This document shows, in pieces, positions 1 through 8,498 of a DNA stretch of 41,043 nucleotides. The DNA lies in assembly GCA_947039005.1 (NCBI GenBank), contig CAMQXY010000016.1:1-41043 (forward strand), in the 5' to 3' direction. Source of the DNA: an uncultured Photobacterium sp. (GTDB taxonomy: Bacteria; Pseudomonadota; Gammaproteobacteria; Enterobacterales; Vibrionaceae). Both the position numbers and the translations under genes were made by a program. Position 1 is the first letter of the stretch. The number at the start of each line of letters is the position of its first letter. Under the pieces are notes generated by a model that did not search any database, was not told the origin of the DNA, and worked only from the letters and a program-made list of their open reading frames with translations.

Positions 1-22
1 CTTTTCCCCTTGTACCTGTTTT

Positions 23-62
23 AAAAACGCCAATGCAGATGAATGTATTGGCGTTTTTTTTT
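23..62. terminator. Bidirectional rho-independent terminator
   Basis: The 12-base arms AAAAACGCCAAT (23-34) and ATTGGCGTTTTT (47-58) pair perfectly around a 12-nt loop. A T-run follows on the plus strand and an A-run precedes it, so the hairpin can terminate in both directions. It would end the NUDIX gene on the minus strand and any gene entering from the left. Confidence 0.85.
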
Positions 63-75
63 GTTGATACTATTT

Positions 76-483
76 TTAATCAATCAAATCTTGTGCTTTT
101 AATTGCGCTAAAATCATTAATGTGGCACTTGAACTAATATTGGTATCGTCACTGGTAAGCCATCGAATTTCTTCAATTTCAGATGCAGGTAATAAATCAC
201 CATTATATTCTGCATAGTAACAGGTCATTTTAACCATTGTTCCAGCCGCTTTACCATGGGCTTGAGCCTGAAAGCTGCCCGCATAGCACAATGACGTAGG
301 AATAAGATCAACCGATAGCTCTTCTTGTATTTCACGGACTAAGGCTTGAGTGTCGGTTTCGCCAGCATCTCGTTTACCCCCTGGAATATAATAAGCGGTT
401 TTTCCATATGAACGCGCAGCGAGTAATTTTCGTTGCTCAATATGAAGCCAAGCAAGTTTATCAATAGGTTGAGGTGTATTCAC
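76..483 (-). CDS. NUDIX hydrolase
   Basis: This is a small NUDIX-fold pyrophosphohydrolase of about 135 residues; such enzymes usually cleave nucleoside diphosphate-linked substrates in the cytoplasm. The Nudix box is clear: GGKRDAGE, seven residues, then REIQEELSV. The glycine normally near the end of the box is a serine here. The open frame extends upstream to 546, but I place the start at GTG 483, because AAGGAG (490-495) lies six bases before it and the upstream residues are hydrophobic and unlike the family. It stands alone, divergent from eptA. The substrate cannot be told from the sequence; mutator-type or ADP-sugar activity are both possible. Confidence 0.85.
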   Translation of the reverse strand: MNTPQPIDKLAWLHIEQRKLLAARSYGKTAYYIPGGKRDAGETDTQALVREIQEELSVDLIPTSLCYAGSFQAQAHGKAAGTMVKMTCYYAEYNGDLLPASEIEEIRWLTSDDTNISSSATLMILAQLKAQDLID

Positions 484-691
484 AGTAGTCTCCTTTACTA
501 TCAATAGTGTAACAGTTTCAGCAAAGATAAAAAAAGTGACTATCATTACTTCAACCTATGTTTACATATTATTTGTAAGCCAAATTATTTAGATTAATGT
601 CTATGGAATATGTTTATAGGCATAATCATTATCCCTTATAGGTCATTGATGGTTAAAATTGACTTTATTTTTAACAGAGGAATACGGTGTA

Positions 692-2299
692 ATGAAATTC
701 CGCTTAACGAGCACTTGTTATATATTATTAGTTGCTGTCTTTTTTGCAGCAGTACAAAACATCGCTTTATGGAAGCATTTAAGTGAATTGTTTTCTGAAA
801 GTGCCGCTAATGATGGTTTTTTTATCGCAACGATTCCGTTGTTTATTATTGCTGCATTAAATATTATTTTTAATTTATTACTTTGGCCGTGGATACAACG
901 ACCATTGGTTGCAATTCTGATATTTATCTCAAGTTTAGTCACCTATGCGATGTATAGCTATGGGGTTTATTTTGACTATGGGATGATTGTTAATGTGTTT
1001 GAAACTAATCCAGCAGAAGCTGGAAGTTATTTCTCTATTGCAGGTATGGTGTGGATAGTTGCGATTGCAATTATCCCGATTATTATATTGTGGCGGATCA
1101 AGGTTATTTATCGCTCTGTTATAAGAGAGTTAATTGCTCGTTGTGTAAGTATTTTAGTTTCTGGGTTGGTTATTGTGGTTATTGCTGCCGGTTATTATAA
1201 AGATTACGCTTCATTGGTACGTAATCACTCTGAAATTAAAGCGCTGATTAATCCAACTAATTATCTTTCAGCCACTTTTCGCTACGCAAAATATCAATTA
1301 ATTGAAGCTAAAATGCCGTTTACCAAGCTAGGGTTAGACGCTAAAGATACCCATAAAGGCGATAAACATAATGTAGTGGTAATGGTAGTAGGGGAAGCTT
1401 CACGTTCAATGAATTATTCGTTAAATGGTTATGATCGTGATACCAATCCTGAATTAGCAAAACGTAATGTGATCAGTTTTTTAAATGTTAAGTCATGCGG
1501 TACTGCCACCGCTGTTTCGTTACCGTGTATGTTTTCAGTTATGACCAAAGCGAACTATGACGCTATAACGGCTCGTCATCAAGATACTGCGGTGGATATT
1601 TTGCAGCGTGCAGGTATTGATGTGTCTTGGAAAGATAATGATAGCGGCTGTAAAGGGGTGTGTGATCGGGTTAAACATATTGTTATTAATGCTGATGTTG
1701 ATCCTAAACTGTGTCACGATGGTACGTGTTACGATGCGGTGTTGCTTAAAAACTTACAAGCACAAATTGATGATGCGAAGCAAGATACGTTTATTGTACT
1801 GCATATTATAGGTAGCCATGGTCCGACTTATAACGATCGCTACCCCGCGAAATTTAAGGTGTTTAAGCCAACCTGTAATACCAGTAATTTACAAGAATGT
1901 AGTCGTCAGCAAGTAATGAACACTTACGATAATACCATTTTATATACTGATCATATTTTAAGTAGTGTGATTGATATGCTTAAAAAAGATGATCATAATG
2001 CCAATACAGCGATGATTTATATGGCTGATCATGGTGAATCATTAGGTGAAGATGGGGTTTATTTGCATGGATTACCGTATTCAATTGCCCCAAAAGAGCA
2101 AACAACAGTGCCATTGATTTTATGGTTATCGCCAGCTTATCAGCAAAGCCAACATATAAACCGCCAATGTTTACAACGCGAAGCGGTAGCGGGTGGTTAT
2201 TCACAAGATAATTTATTTCATTCTTTACTGGGGATGATGAACGTCAAAACGAAGGTGTATGATCCTAAATTAGATATATTTGCTCAGTGTCGACAGTGA
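692..2299 (+). CDS. eptA: Lipid A phosphoethanolamine transferase
   Basis: This inner-membrane enzyme of the EptA/MCR family transfers phosphoethanolamine from phosphatidylethanolamine to lipid A, which lowers surface charge and protects against cationic peptides and polymyxin. From the ATG at 692 it has 535 residues. About five hydrophobic segments fill the first 170 residues and a periplasmic alkaline-phosphatase-like domain follows. Visible active-site residues are E235 in VVGEASRS and the likely nucleophile T273 in SCGTATAVSLPC; the ADHGESLG motif and the HGLPYS histidine follow. Paired cysteines typical of the soluble domain are present. A TTG-initiated extension to 659 is possible but less likely. 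The next gene is dgkA, which recycles the diacylglycerol this enzyme releases, although a hairpin lies between them. Confidence 0.93.
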   Translation: MKFRLTSTCYILLVAVFFAAVQNIALWKHLSELFSESAANDGFFIATIPLFIIAALNIIFNLLLWPWIQRPLVAILIFISSLVTYAMYSYGVYFDYGMIVNVFETNPAEAGSYFSIAGMVWIVAIAIIPIIILWRIKVIYRSVIRELIARCVSILVSGLVIVVIAAGYYKDYASLVRNHSEIKALINPTNYLSATFRYAKYQLIEAKMPFTKLGLDAKDTHKGDKHNVVVMVVGEASRSMNYSLNGYDRDTNPELAKRNVISFLNVKSCGTATAVSLPCMFSVMTKANYDAITARHQDTAVDILQRAGIDVSWKDNDSGCKGVCDRVKHIVINADVDPKLCHDGTCYDAVLLKNLQAQIDDAKQDTFIVLHIIGSHGPTYNDRYPAKFKVFKPTCNTSNLQECSRQQVMNTYDNTILYTDHILSSVIDMLKKDDHNANTAMIYMADHGESLGEDGVYLHGLPYSIAPKEQTTVPLILWLSPAYQQSQHINRQCLQREAVAGGYSQDNLFHSLLGMMNVKTKVYDPKLDIFAQCRQ

Positions 2300-2320
2300 T
2301 CTTATAGGATTATAAAAAAT

Positions 2321-2360
2321 AAAAGAGGGCTTTTAATGGCATAAGTCCTCTTTTACTTTT
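2321..2360 (+). terminator. Terminator between eptA and dgkA
   Basis: AAAAGAGGGCTT pairs with AAGTCCTCTTTT, with one G-U wobble, and a T-rich tract follows. It lies directly after the eptA stop, so dgkA is probably also transcribed from its own promoter. A TATGAT box at 2379-2384 is a candidate -10, but I find no convincing -35. Confidence 0.75.
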
Positions 2361-2434
2361 ATTTCATTGCCTAAAAGGTATGATCTAATCATAAACGAAT
2401 TAACTACTTAAAATACTACTACAGAGAGAGAACC

Positions 2435-2794
2435 ATGAAACCTGGTGCTACGGGCTTAAGACGGATTATTAATGCCACTGGATATTCGATGCAAGGGCTA
2501 AAAGCGGCATGGATTAATGAAGCCGCTTTTCGTCAAGAAAGTATTTTATTAGTTGTGATGACAATAGTGTCATTTTTTATGCCGGTGACAAAAGTTGAAC
2601 GGTTAATGATGATCGGATCATTATTTATTGTAGTTATTGCAGAACTGATTAATTCAGCGATTGAAGCTGTAGTGGATCGGATTGGATCTGAACATCATGA
2701 ATTAAGTGGTCGTGCGAAAGATATTGGCTCTGCTGCAGTATTTGTTGCGCTAGTATTGGTGGTTATTACTTGGGGCAGTATTTTATTTTTATAA
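2435..2794 (+). CDS. dgkA: Diacylglycerol kinase
   Basis: This small integral-membrane kinase phosphorylates diacylglycerol to phosphatidic acid. It has 119 residues against about 122 in E. coli. The signature ELINSAIEAVVDRIG followed by SGRAKDIGSAAV (roughly residues 70-103) is nearly identical to E. coli DgkA and holds the catalytic glutamate and Mg-binding residues. Three hydrophobic segments match the family topology. It sits just downstream of eptA, a reaction that generates diacylglycerol, so the pair forms a logical recycling unit. The ATG start is preceded by a GAGAGAG Shine-Dalgarno-like stretch. Confidence 0.96.
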   Translation: MKPGATGLRRIINATGYSMQGLKAAWINEAAFRQESILLVVMTIVSFFMPVTKVERLMMIGSLFIVVIAELINSAIEAVVDRIGSEHHELSGRAKDIGSAAVFVALVLVVITWGSILFL

Positions 2795-2827
2795 TGTTTA
2801 TCATTGCGATATAGATCTTAATAAATG

Positions 2828-2868
2828 AACGCCAGTATTTTTAGTGATGAAAATACTGGCGTTTTTTG
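2828..2868. terminator. Terminator after dgkA
   Basis: AACGCCAGTATTTT pairs perfectly with AAAATACTGGCGTT around a short loop, followed by a T-run. The A-rich left flank could also serve speB transcription from the other side. Confidence 0.85.
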
Positions 2869-2923
2869 TGCCGCTAACAATTTGTATCGCTAACAAATGG
2901 CGAGTTTTGTTATCACATGCTGA

Positions 2924-3841
2924 TTATTGTTTCTGGGTTGCCCAAAGGTGCAATAAATCTGTTGCAATCGTCGCTGCTGCAAGCGCGGTAATATCAGCAT
3001 GATCATAGGCTGGCGCTACTTCAACCACATCCATACCAATAAGATTAATGCCTTGTAAGCCACGAATGATTTTGAATGCTTTATCTGAGGTGATACCACC
3101 ACAAACCGGCGTCCCGGTGCCTGGTGCGTAAGCCGGATCTAAACAATCGATATCGAACGTTAAGTAAACTGGCATATCACCGACCGTCGCTTTAATGTTT
3201 TCAACAATCTGTGCCACACTCCAATCATTAGCAGTATCGGCAGAGATAACATTAAAACCCAGTTTGTCACTGTGTTCAGTACGAATACCAATTTGCACTG
3301 AATGCGTCGGGTCAATTAAACCTTCTTTTGGCGCATGATAAAACATTGTACCATGATCAAATTTACTGCCTTGATCGTATGTGTCGGTATGCGCATCAAA
3401 GTGAATTAATGCCATTTTACCGAATTGTTTCGCATGGGCGCGTAATAACGGTAGCGTAACAAAATGGTCACCACCAAAAGTAAGCAGTGTTTTTCCTTGT
3501 GCTAATAAACCTGTTGCGTGCGCCTCTAAACGTTCACACATTTGACCCGCATCGCCACAATCAAACACTAAATCACCACAATCTGCGATTTTAATTGATT
3601 TTAAAAGGTTAAAATCCCATGGCCAGCGTTTACCTTCCCAAGCAAGATTGGTTGAGATTTGGCGAATCGCCCCTGGACCCATCCGACTACCAGAACGACC
3701 GGTCGTTGCCATATCAAATGGAACGCCAGTAATAATGACATCAGCATCCGAGTCCATTGGTGAAAAATTCAATGGTTGACGTAAAAAGCCAAATGCATTG
3801 GCGTATAAAGAATAATCTGGGTAGTTAGCTAGTGTTGCCAT
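2924..3841 (-). CDS. speB: Agmatinase
   Basis: This ureohydrolase converts agmatine to putrescine and urea in the cytoplasm. It has 305 residues from the chosen ATG at 3841, matching E. coli SpeB (306). The frame opens at 3868, but GGAG lies at the right distance before 3841 and the family N-terminus aligns there. The dinuclear Mn site is visible as [19 protein letters not shown] and [17 protein letters not shown]. It lies immediately downstream of speA on the same strand, so the pair carries out the arginine-agmatine-putrescine route in sequence. A hairpin separates the two genes. Confidence 0.96.
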   Translation of the reverse strand: MATLANYPDYSLYANAFGFLRQPLNFSPMDSDADVIITGVPFDMATTGRSGSRMGPGAIRQISTNLAWEGKRWPWDFNLLKSIKIADCGDLVFDCGDAGQMCERLEAHATGLLAQGKTLLTFGGDHFVTLPLLRAHAKQFGKMALIHFDAHTDTYDQGSKFDHGTMFYHAPKEGLIDPTHSVQIGIRTEHSDKLGFNVISADTANDWSVAQIVENIKATVGDMPVYLTFDIDCLDPAYAPGTGTPVCGGITSDKAFKIIRGLQGINLIGMDVVEVAPAYDHADITALAAATIATDLLHLWATQKQ

Positions 3842-3881
3842 GATTTTCTCCAACAACATATAGGGCAAAGCCCACTAAAAG

Positions 3882-3911
3882 CCCTATCACCATTTCAGTG
3901 AGGTGATAGGG
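3882..3911 (-). terminator. Hairpin between speA and speB
   Basis: CCCTATCACC and GGTGATAGGG form a perfect 10-bp stem with a 10-nt loop. On the minus strand it is followed only by CTTTTAG, a weak U tract. It may act as a partial terminator or mRNA processing point that sets the speA:speB ratio, rather than a full stop. Confidence 0.55.
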
Positions 3912-3943
3912 TGCTCTAAAATAGGGTGACTAATTTGTTAGTC

Positions 3944-5863
3944 TTAAATTGCGCGAACATCTTCTAGATAGGTATAGCCTTCAAGTCCATCTGCTAATTC
4001 TTTTAAAATACTCTCACGCTCATTTTCCGCCAGATGTTGCTGTGCCATTAATTGGTATTGACGTAAAAACTCATTAGAGTCTAAGTGTACATAACGTAAT
4101 ACATCACCGACATTATCGCCACGATCTATTTTCTCAATGTTATAATTACCATCTGCAGTACAACGAACAACCGCAGTATCGGTGTCACCAAAAAGGTTAT
4201 GCATATCACCTAAAATTTCTTGGTATGCGCCCACCATAAAGAATCCAATGTGGTAAGGCTGTTCATCACTCCATGCAGGAACGGGTAACGTGCTTTCAAT
4301 ACCTTGATTTTCTACATATTGATCGATAGCACCATCAGAGTCACAAGTAATGTCGAGTATAATTGCGCGGCGTTCTGGGGCTTTATCTAGGTTACTTAAC
4401 GGCAAAATAGGGAACACTTGATCAATGCCCCATGCATCAGGTAAAGACTGAAACAGTGAGAAGTTAACGAAGAATTTATCTGCGAGACGCTCATGTAATT
4501 CATCCAGTAGCGGGCGATGAGCGCGATTTTTAGTTGATAATGTTTTTTCGAGTTCATGGCATAAACGTAAACTCACTTGTTCAGCCCATGCTCTATCAAT
4601 AAAGCTGATCATCCCAACGGCAAATAATGAGTGAACTTCGGCTAAATCACTTTGGTTATCGTGGTATAGCTCGACCAATGAACGGTGATCAGTGTGTTCA
4701 GTCAGTTCTTTCCAAGAACGCCACATGTTATGCAAAATATTCGGTGCATCTTTAGCGGGGGCAGTGATAGTTTCTACTTTATAACTTTCCACGCCAACAA
4801 CATCAGTAATTAATACAGCATGGTGGGCGGTAAGGTTACGACCTGATTCTGAAATAATTCGAGGCATCGGCATTGAGTATTCTTTACAAATATCACCTAA
4901 TACATAAACCACATTATTGGCGTATTCATTGATGCTGTAATTCATCGAACAGCTGCTTTGGCTACGGGTGCCTTCGTAATCAACCGCTAAACCGCCACCT
5001 ACATCAACAGTAGTAATGCCTGCCCCTAATTTTTTAAGTTCAGCATAAACACGCCCCGCTTCACCAACACCATTACGTACATCACGAATATTGGCAATTT
5101 GTGAGCCTAAATGGAAATGCAGTAATTGCAGACAATCAAGCATTCCACGTTGACGTAATTCTTCAACCACAGTCAGTACTTGTGATGCAGATAAACCAAA
5201 TTTAGATTTTTCGCCGCCACTAGCTTGCCATTTTCCTTTACCTTGAGAGGCTAGGCGAGCACGTAGCCCTAAACGAGGTGTAACCCCAAGTTCAGCCGCT
5301 TCTTGTAAGATAATCTTTAGCTCAGAAAGTTTCTCAAGCACGATATACACTTCATGACCCAGTTTTTCACCGATTAATGCTAGGCGAATATATTCCCGAT
5401 CTTTGTAACCGTTACAGACAATTACTGAACTTGCTTCTTGCGCCATAGCAAGTACAGCCATAAGCTCAGGTTTACTGCCTGCTTCTAAACCTAATTGACG
5501 TTGCTGTTTAGCGTATTGGCTCTTCAGTATTTCACTGACGACTTCTTGCTGTTGGTTCACTTTGATTGGGTAAACGGCAAGGTAGTCACCTTGGTAACCA
5601 TAATTTTCAATCGCTTGATTGAACACACTACACAAACTATCAACACGGTGATGAAGAATATCAGGAAAGCGTACTAATACTGGTAATGATGCGCCTGCTG
5701 CAATTAATTCATCGGCAAGTTGGGATAATCCGATGGTATTGGTTGGGTTATTGATATCGGGGCGGGCAACAACTGAACCGTCTTGCGCGATATCAAAATA
5801 GCCTTGTCCCCAGTAAGGAGTGTTATAAACGTCACGTGCGTTATGAATTGTCCAATCAGTCAT
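3944..5863 (-). CDS. speA: Biosynthetic arginine decarboxylase
   Basis: This PLP-dependent fold-III decarboxylase turns arginine into agmatine for polyamine synthesis. Its 639 residues are close to the roughly 658 of E. coli SpeA. The PLP lysine is K101 in [10 protein letters not shown]. The barrel continues through [15 protein letters not shown] and the glycine-rich [13 protein letters not shown], and the C-terminal [11 protein letters not shown] holds the catalytic cysteine of the second domain. The ATG at 5863 follows an A/T-rich leader with only a modest Shine-Dalgarno (AAAGAGAT on the minus strand). It is followed by speB on the same strand. The long upstream region (5864-6644) may carry regulatory sequence. 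Confidence 0.96.
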   Translation of the reverse strand: MTDWTIHNARDVYNTPYWGQGYFDIAQDGSVVARPDINNPTNTIGLSQLADELIAAGASLPVLVRFPDILHHRVDSLCSVFNQAIENYGYQGDYLAVYPIKVNQQQEVVSEILKSQYAKQQRQLGLEAGSKPELMAVLAMAQEASSVIVCNGYKDREYIRLALIGEKLGHEVYIVLEKLSELKIILQEAAELGVTPRLGLRARLASQGKGKWQASGGEKSKFGLSASQVLTVVEELRQRGMLDCLQLLHFHLGSQIANIRDVRNGVGEAGRVYAELKKLGAGITTVDVGGGLAVDYEGTRSQSSCSMNYSINEYANNVVYVLGDICKEYSMPMPRIISESGRNLTAHHAVLITDVVGVESYKVETITAPAKDAPNILHNMWRSWKELTEHTDHRSLVELYHDNQSDLAEVHSLFAVGMISFIDRAWAEQVSLRLCHELEKTLSTKNRAHRPLLDELHERLADKFFVNFSLFQSLPDAWGIDQVFPILPLSNLDKAPERRAIILDITCDSDGAIDQYVENQGIESTLPVPAWSDEQPYHIGFFMVGAYQEILGDMHNLFGDTDTAVVRCTADGNYNIEKIDRGDNVGDVLRYVHLDSNEFLRQYQLMAQQHLAENERESILKELADGLEGYTYLEDVRAI

Positions 5864-6644
5864 TATTTAAATCTCTTTATTTGAGCGAAAATACACCAGC
5901 ATTAAAATTCAGATGAATAACATCCCTACATATGCTGCAGTAAGTATCGAAATAGTTTGAGCACTGATCGCTAAGGATCAGAATAAAAAGCGCATTGTTA
6001 TTGAAATCTATGGAGGCAGTTGTGCCGTTATAGCATTTTCAATTACAAGCTACTGGGACTGGCCGAGCTGGCTTCATCATTACAAGTAATGAACAGACGT
6101 GTCGTTCTTCTTGATTGGTTAGGTTTGATATTTGTGGCTGCGTTGTCGCATACTTTATTAAGGCTAAAAAAAGCCCTTGAGTATAGTGTTGCGAGAGTGT
6201 TCATTGTCATTCCTATGGAAGGTTGTGCTACTACAAAAAGCACGGTATGACAGAATATAAGAATGCCCGATGCAATCTCAGTCTACACCTCAAACCGATT
6301 ACTGGGTGCGCTGCGATTAGACAATTGAATTGTTTTTAGCGCAAACAAAAAAGATTTGTCGTTATGATTAAATATAATTATAACGATTATTAAGGAAGAG
6401 ATTAGCATTCAGTGAATAAGCATAATAACTGCGTATTCAGTAATAGTGATATTTAATTAACCACTAAATAATTAACATAATAAAGGTAAAAAAATATTTT
6501 TTATTGGAAAAGAGAACAAAGTAAGAAATAAGTAATTATAATGTTTAGGTATAAATAATATGTTTAAGCTATTTAATGTGGTTATGAATATAAAATTATT
6601 AATTTAGGATCGTATTGGTTCCTATTGTAAGGAGTAGTCTGTCT
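5864..6644. other. Long intergenic region upstream of speA and the DUF808 gene
   Basis: This 781-bp stretch separates the divergent speA and DUF808 genes. The left half (about 5930-6340) is less AT-rich than the right half (6340-6610), which is strongly AT-rich. The left half holds overlapping small open frames on both strands: 6020-6250 plus with a TTG start, and 6043-6204 minus with ATG and AGGA before it. Neither resembles a family I know. An imperfect hairpin AAGGCT/AGCCCTT lies at 6160-6178. I cannot assign a confident promoter. A leader peptide or small RNA upstream of speA is possible. Confidence 0.4.
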
Positions 6645-7559
6645 GTGGCAGGTGCAAGTTTATTAACATTGCTGGATGATATCGCAACCGTTCTTGATGA
6701 CGTTGCATTAATGACTAAAGTGGCGGCACGTAAAACGGCAGGAGTCTTGGGGGATGATCTGGCGTTAAATGCTCAGCAGGTATCAGGTGTACGCGCTGAG
6801 CGTGAGCTGCCTGTGGTGTGGGGCGTTGCCAAAGGCTCTTTTAAAAATAAATTAATTTTAGTACCAGCGGCATTATTAATCAGTGCTGTTGTACCGTGGT
6901 TAATTATGCCGATGTTATTACTGGGCGGTTTATTTCTCTGTTTTGAAGGCGTAGAAAAAATTGCTGAAAAATTATTTCATCATGATGTTGACGCTCAACA
7001 CGAGACTGAACAGGTATTAACTGAAGAGGTTGATTTAATTGCTTATGAGCGTGAAAAGATAAAAGGGGCAGTAAGAACAGATTTCGTTTTATCGGCTGAA
7101 ATTATTGTGATTGCGTTAGGCACCGTACAAAACCACCCATTTTTAACCCAAGCGATTGTGGTAAGCCTCATTGCGGTTGTAATGACAGCAGGGGTTTATG
7201 GTGTTGTTGCTGGTATTGTGAAGCTTGATGATGCCGGATTATACCTTGTTAATCACAGTAAAGGTGCCGGTTTACAACGCAGTTTTGGTTCATTGTTGGT
7301 CAATGTCGCGCCTTATTTAATGAAAACATTAGCAGTGGTAGGCACTATCGCGATGTTTTTAGTCGGGGGCGGTATTGTGGTACATAGCATCCCTCCTGCG
7401 CATGTTGTGGTTGAGCATGTAACTCAGTTAGTTTCTTTTCCTGGTGCTCATTCTATTGTGCCACCGCTATTGAACGGCATTGTTGGCATATTGGCTGGTA
7501 TTGTGGTGCTGGTGGTTGTGACTGTTATTAATAAAATACGTGGTAAAGCAACGCATTAA
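6645..7559 (+). CDS. YedI/DUF808 family inner-membrane protein
   Basis: This is a 304-residue multi-pass membrane protein of the DUF808 (YedI) family; its function is unknown. The first residues (VAGASLLTLLDDIATVLDD) align with the E. coli YedI N-terminus, followed by the conserved AARKTAGVLGDDLALNAQQVSG stretch and AVRTDFVLSAEI. Hydrophobic segments cluster near residues 75-100, 155-195 and 220-300. The frame opens at 6615 with TTG, but I place the start at GTG 6645 because of the YedI alignment and AAGGAG (6629-6634) ten bases upstream. It appears monocistronic and ends at a shared terminator facing the porin gene. Confidence 0.9.
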   Translation: MAGASLLTLLDDIATVLDDVALMTKVAARKTAGVLGDDLALNAQQVSGVRAERELPVVWGVAKGSFKNKLILVPAALLISAVVPWLIMPMLLLGGLFLCFEGVEKIAEKLFHHDVDAQHETEQVLTEEVDLIAYEREKIKGAVRTDFVLSAEIIVIALGTVQNHPFLTQAIVVSLIAVVMTAGVYGVVAGIVKLDDAGLYLVNHSKGAGLQRSFGSLLVNVAPYLMKTLAVVGTIAMFLVGGGIVVHSIPPAHVVVEHVTQLVSFPGAHSIVPPLLNGIVGILAGIVVLVVVTVINKIRGKATH

Positions 7560-7593
7560 TTTATTACCGTTAAAAATTCAAATTCGATAAAAT

Positions 7594-7627
7594 AAAAATG
7601 CCAGTGATAAGTCACTGGCATTTTTTT
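7594..7627. terminator. Bidirectional terminator between DUF808 and porin genes
   Basis: TGCCAGTGA (7599-7607) and TCACTGGCA (7612-7620) pair perfectly around TAAG, with A-run and T-run flanks on either side. It serves both convergent transcripts. Confidence 0.9.
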
Positions 7628-7647
7628 ATTCTTATGTATTTATTTAC

Positions 7648-8376
7648 TTACCATGTATATTTAATACCCATGCGGTAACGGGTTTGACGGTTATCCGTGT
7701 AACGACTTTGGCTAACATTACCGACCTCGACGAATGGACGCCACATCGTGCCTTCAGCTGTTTTGTAGGTGTACATTAAACGGAAGTTATGCAGGTAGTT
7801 AGTATCTTTATTATCGAATTGTGGCAGTGCATTACCTTCCATTTCTTTCCAAATTTGCAATTCATATTGGTAGTCCCAATTATTGGTGTTGTAGCCTAAC
7901 CAGAAATCGACTTCTTGGATTTTAGATACATAGTTTTCTTTATTGATATTTTGCTGATTGTAGTCCCAGAATTTCCACTTATAACGACCTTGTAAACGAA
8001 TGCCGTTATCAAAACGGTAGTTTAAACGCGCGTAAGGCACGTACACTAGCCCATCTGGTGTGAAATCAAGCGAAAGACCACCAATACCCATGATATTGTC
8101 AGTTAATTTCTTATAGTAAAATGCGGCAAATTCAGAACCATTCATAGTCATACCATCAAACATGGTATTGAGTTGATCGTTGTTATAACGCGCGTCTAAT
8201 TCAAAGCCAATATTCTTACCAGTATCTAAAAACGCTTTAATACGATCGCCATGGCGGTTGGTGCCATCGCGGTATTCATGACGATATTCAATCGTTGTTT
8301 TGTAATCATTGGCATAGCTAAAACTTGTTGTAGATAAAAGGGTGGTCGCAAGGATTACTTTAGTAATAGTGTTCAT
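7648..8376 (-). CDS. KdgM-family acidic oligosaccharide porin
   Basis: This 242-residue outer-membrane channel belongs to the KdgM/NanC family, small 12-stranded monomeric porins that pass acidic oligosaccharides. A signal peptide covers about residues 1-22 (cleavage near SYA|ND). Alternating aromatic and polar strands follow, and the protein ends in ...GIKYTW with the terminal aromatic needed for outer-membrane assembly. AAGGACA precedes the ATG. It follows the sulfatase gene on the same strand across a 122-nt gap with a hairpin, so the two are probably cotranscribed. Context suggests sulfated, uronate-containing oligosaccharides as cargo. Sialic acid (NanC-like) passage is an alternative because a nan locus lies about 15 kb away. 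Confidence 0.85.
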   Translation of the reverse strand: MNTITKVILATTLLSTTSFSYANDYKTTIEYRHEYRDGTNRHGDRIKAFLDTGKNIGFELDARYNNDQLNTMFDGMTMNGSEFAAFYYKKLTDNIMGIGGLSLDFTPDGLVYVPYARLNYRFDNGIRLQGRYKWKFWDYNQQNINKENYVSKIQEVDFWLGYNTNNWDYQYELQIWKEMEGNALPQFDNKDTNYLHNFRLMYTYKTAEGTMWRPFVEVGNVSQSRYTDNRQTRYRMGIKYTW

Positions 8377-8408
8377 TGATTGTCCTTAATTATAATGAGT
8401 TTTTTGCA

Positions 8409-8431
8409 CTTGCTCTATTACCAAGAGCAAG
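8409..8431 (-). other. Intercistronic hairpin between sulfatase and porin genes
   Basis: CTTGCTCT and AGAGCAAG form a perfect 8-bp stem with a 7-nt loop. No U-run follows on the minus strand, so a processing or stabilising role upstream of the porin message is more likely than termination. Confidence 0.5.
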
Positions 8432-8498
8432 CGTTAATTGTTATTGTTACAGCTAAGTGCCGTAGCTAATGGTGTTGCGATAATGGTGTTATTGAATA

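Noticed and set aside
555-625. Two GTTTA elements upstream of eptA as a possible PhoP-type box
   Set aside because: The spacing is far from the five or six bases of a PhoP box.
6160-6178. AAGGCT/AGCCCTT imperfect hairpin
   Set aside because: A bulge and an A-only loop make it weak, and it does not follow a gene, so it is not called a terminator.
6020-6250. 76-codon plus-strand frame near speA
   Set aside because: It starts with TTG only three bases after GGAGG, has no recognisable similarity and overlaps an opposite-strand frame. I left it out as a gene.
7648-8376. Porin as NanC for sialic acid
   Set aside because: It is adjacent and codirectional to the sulfatase and far from the nan genes, so GAG oligosaccharide passage is the better reading.
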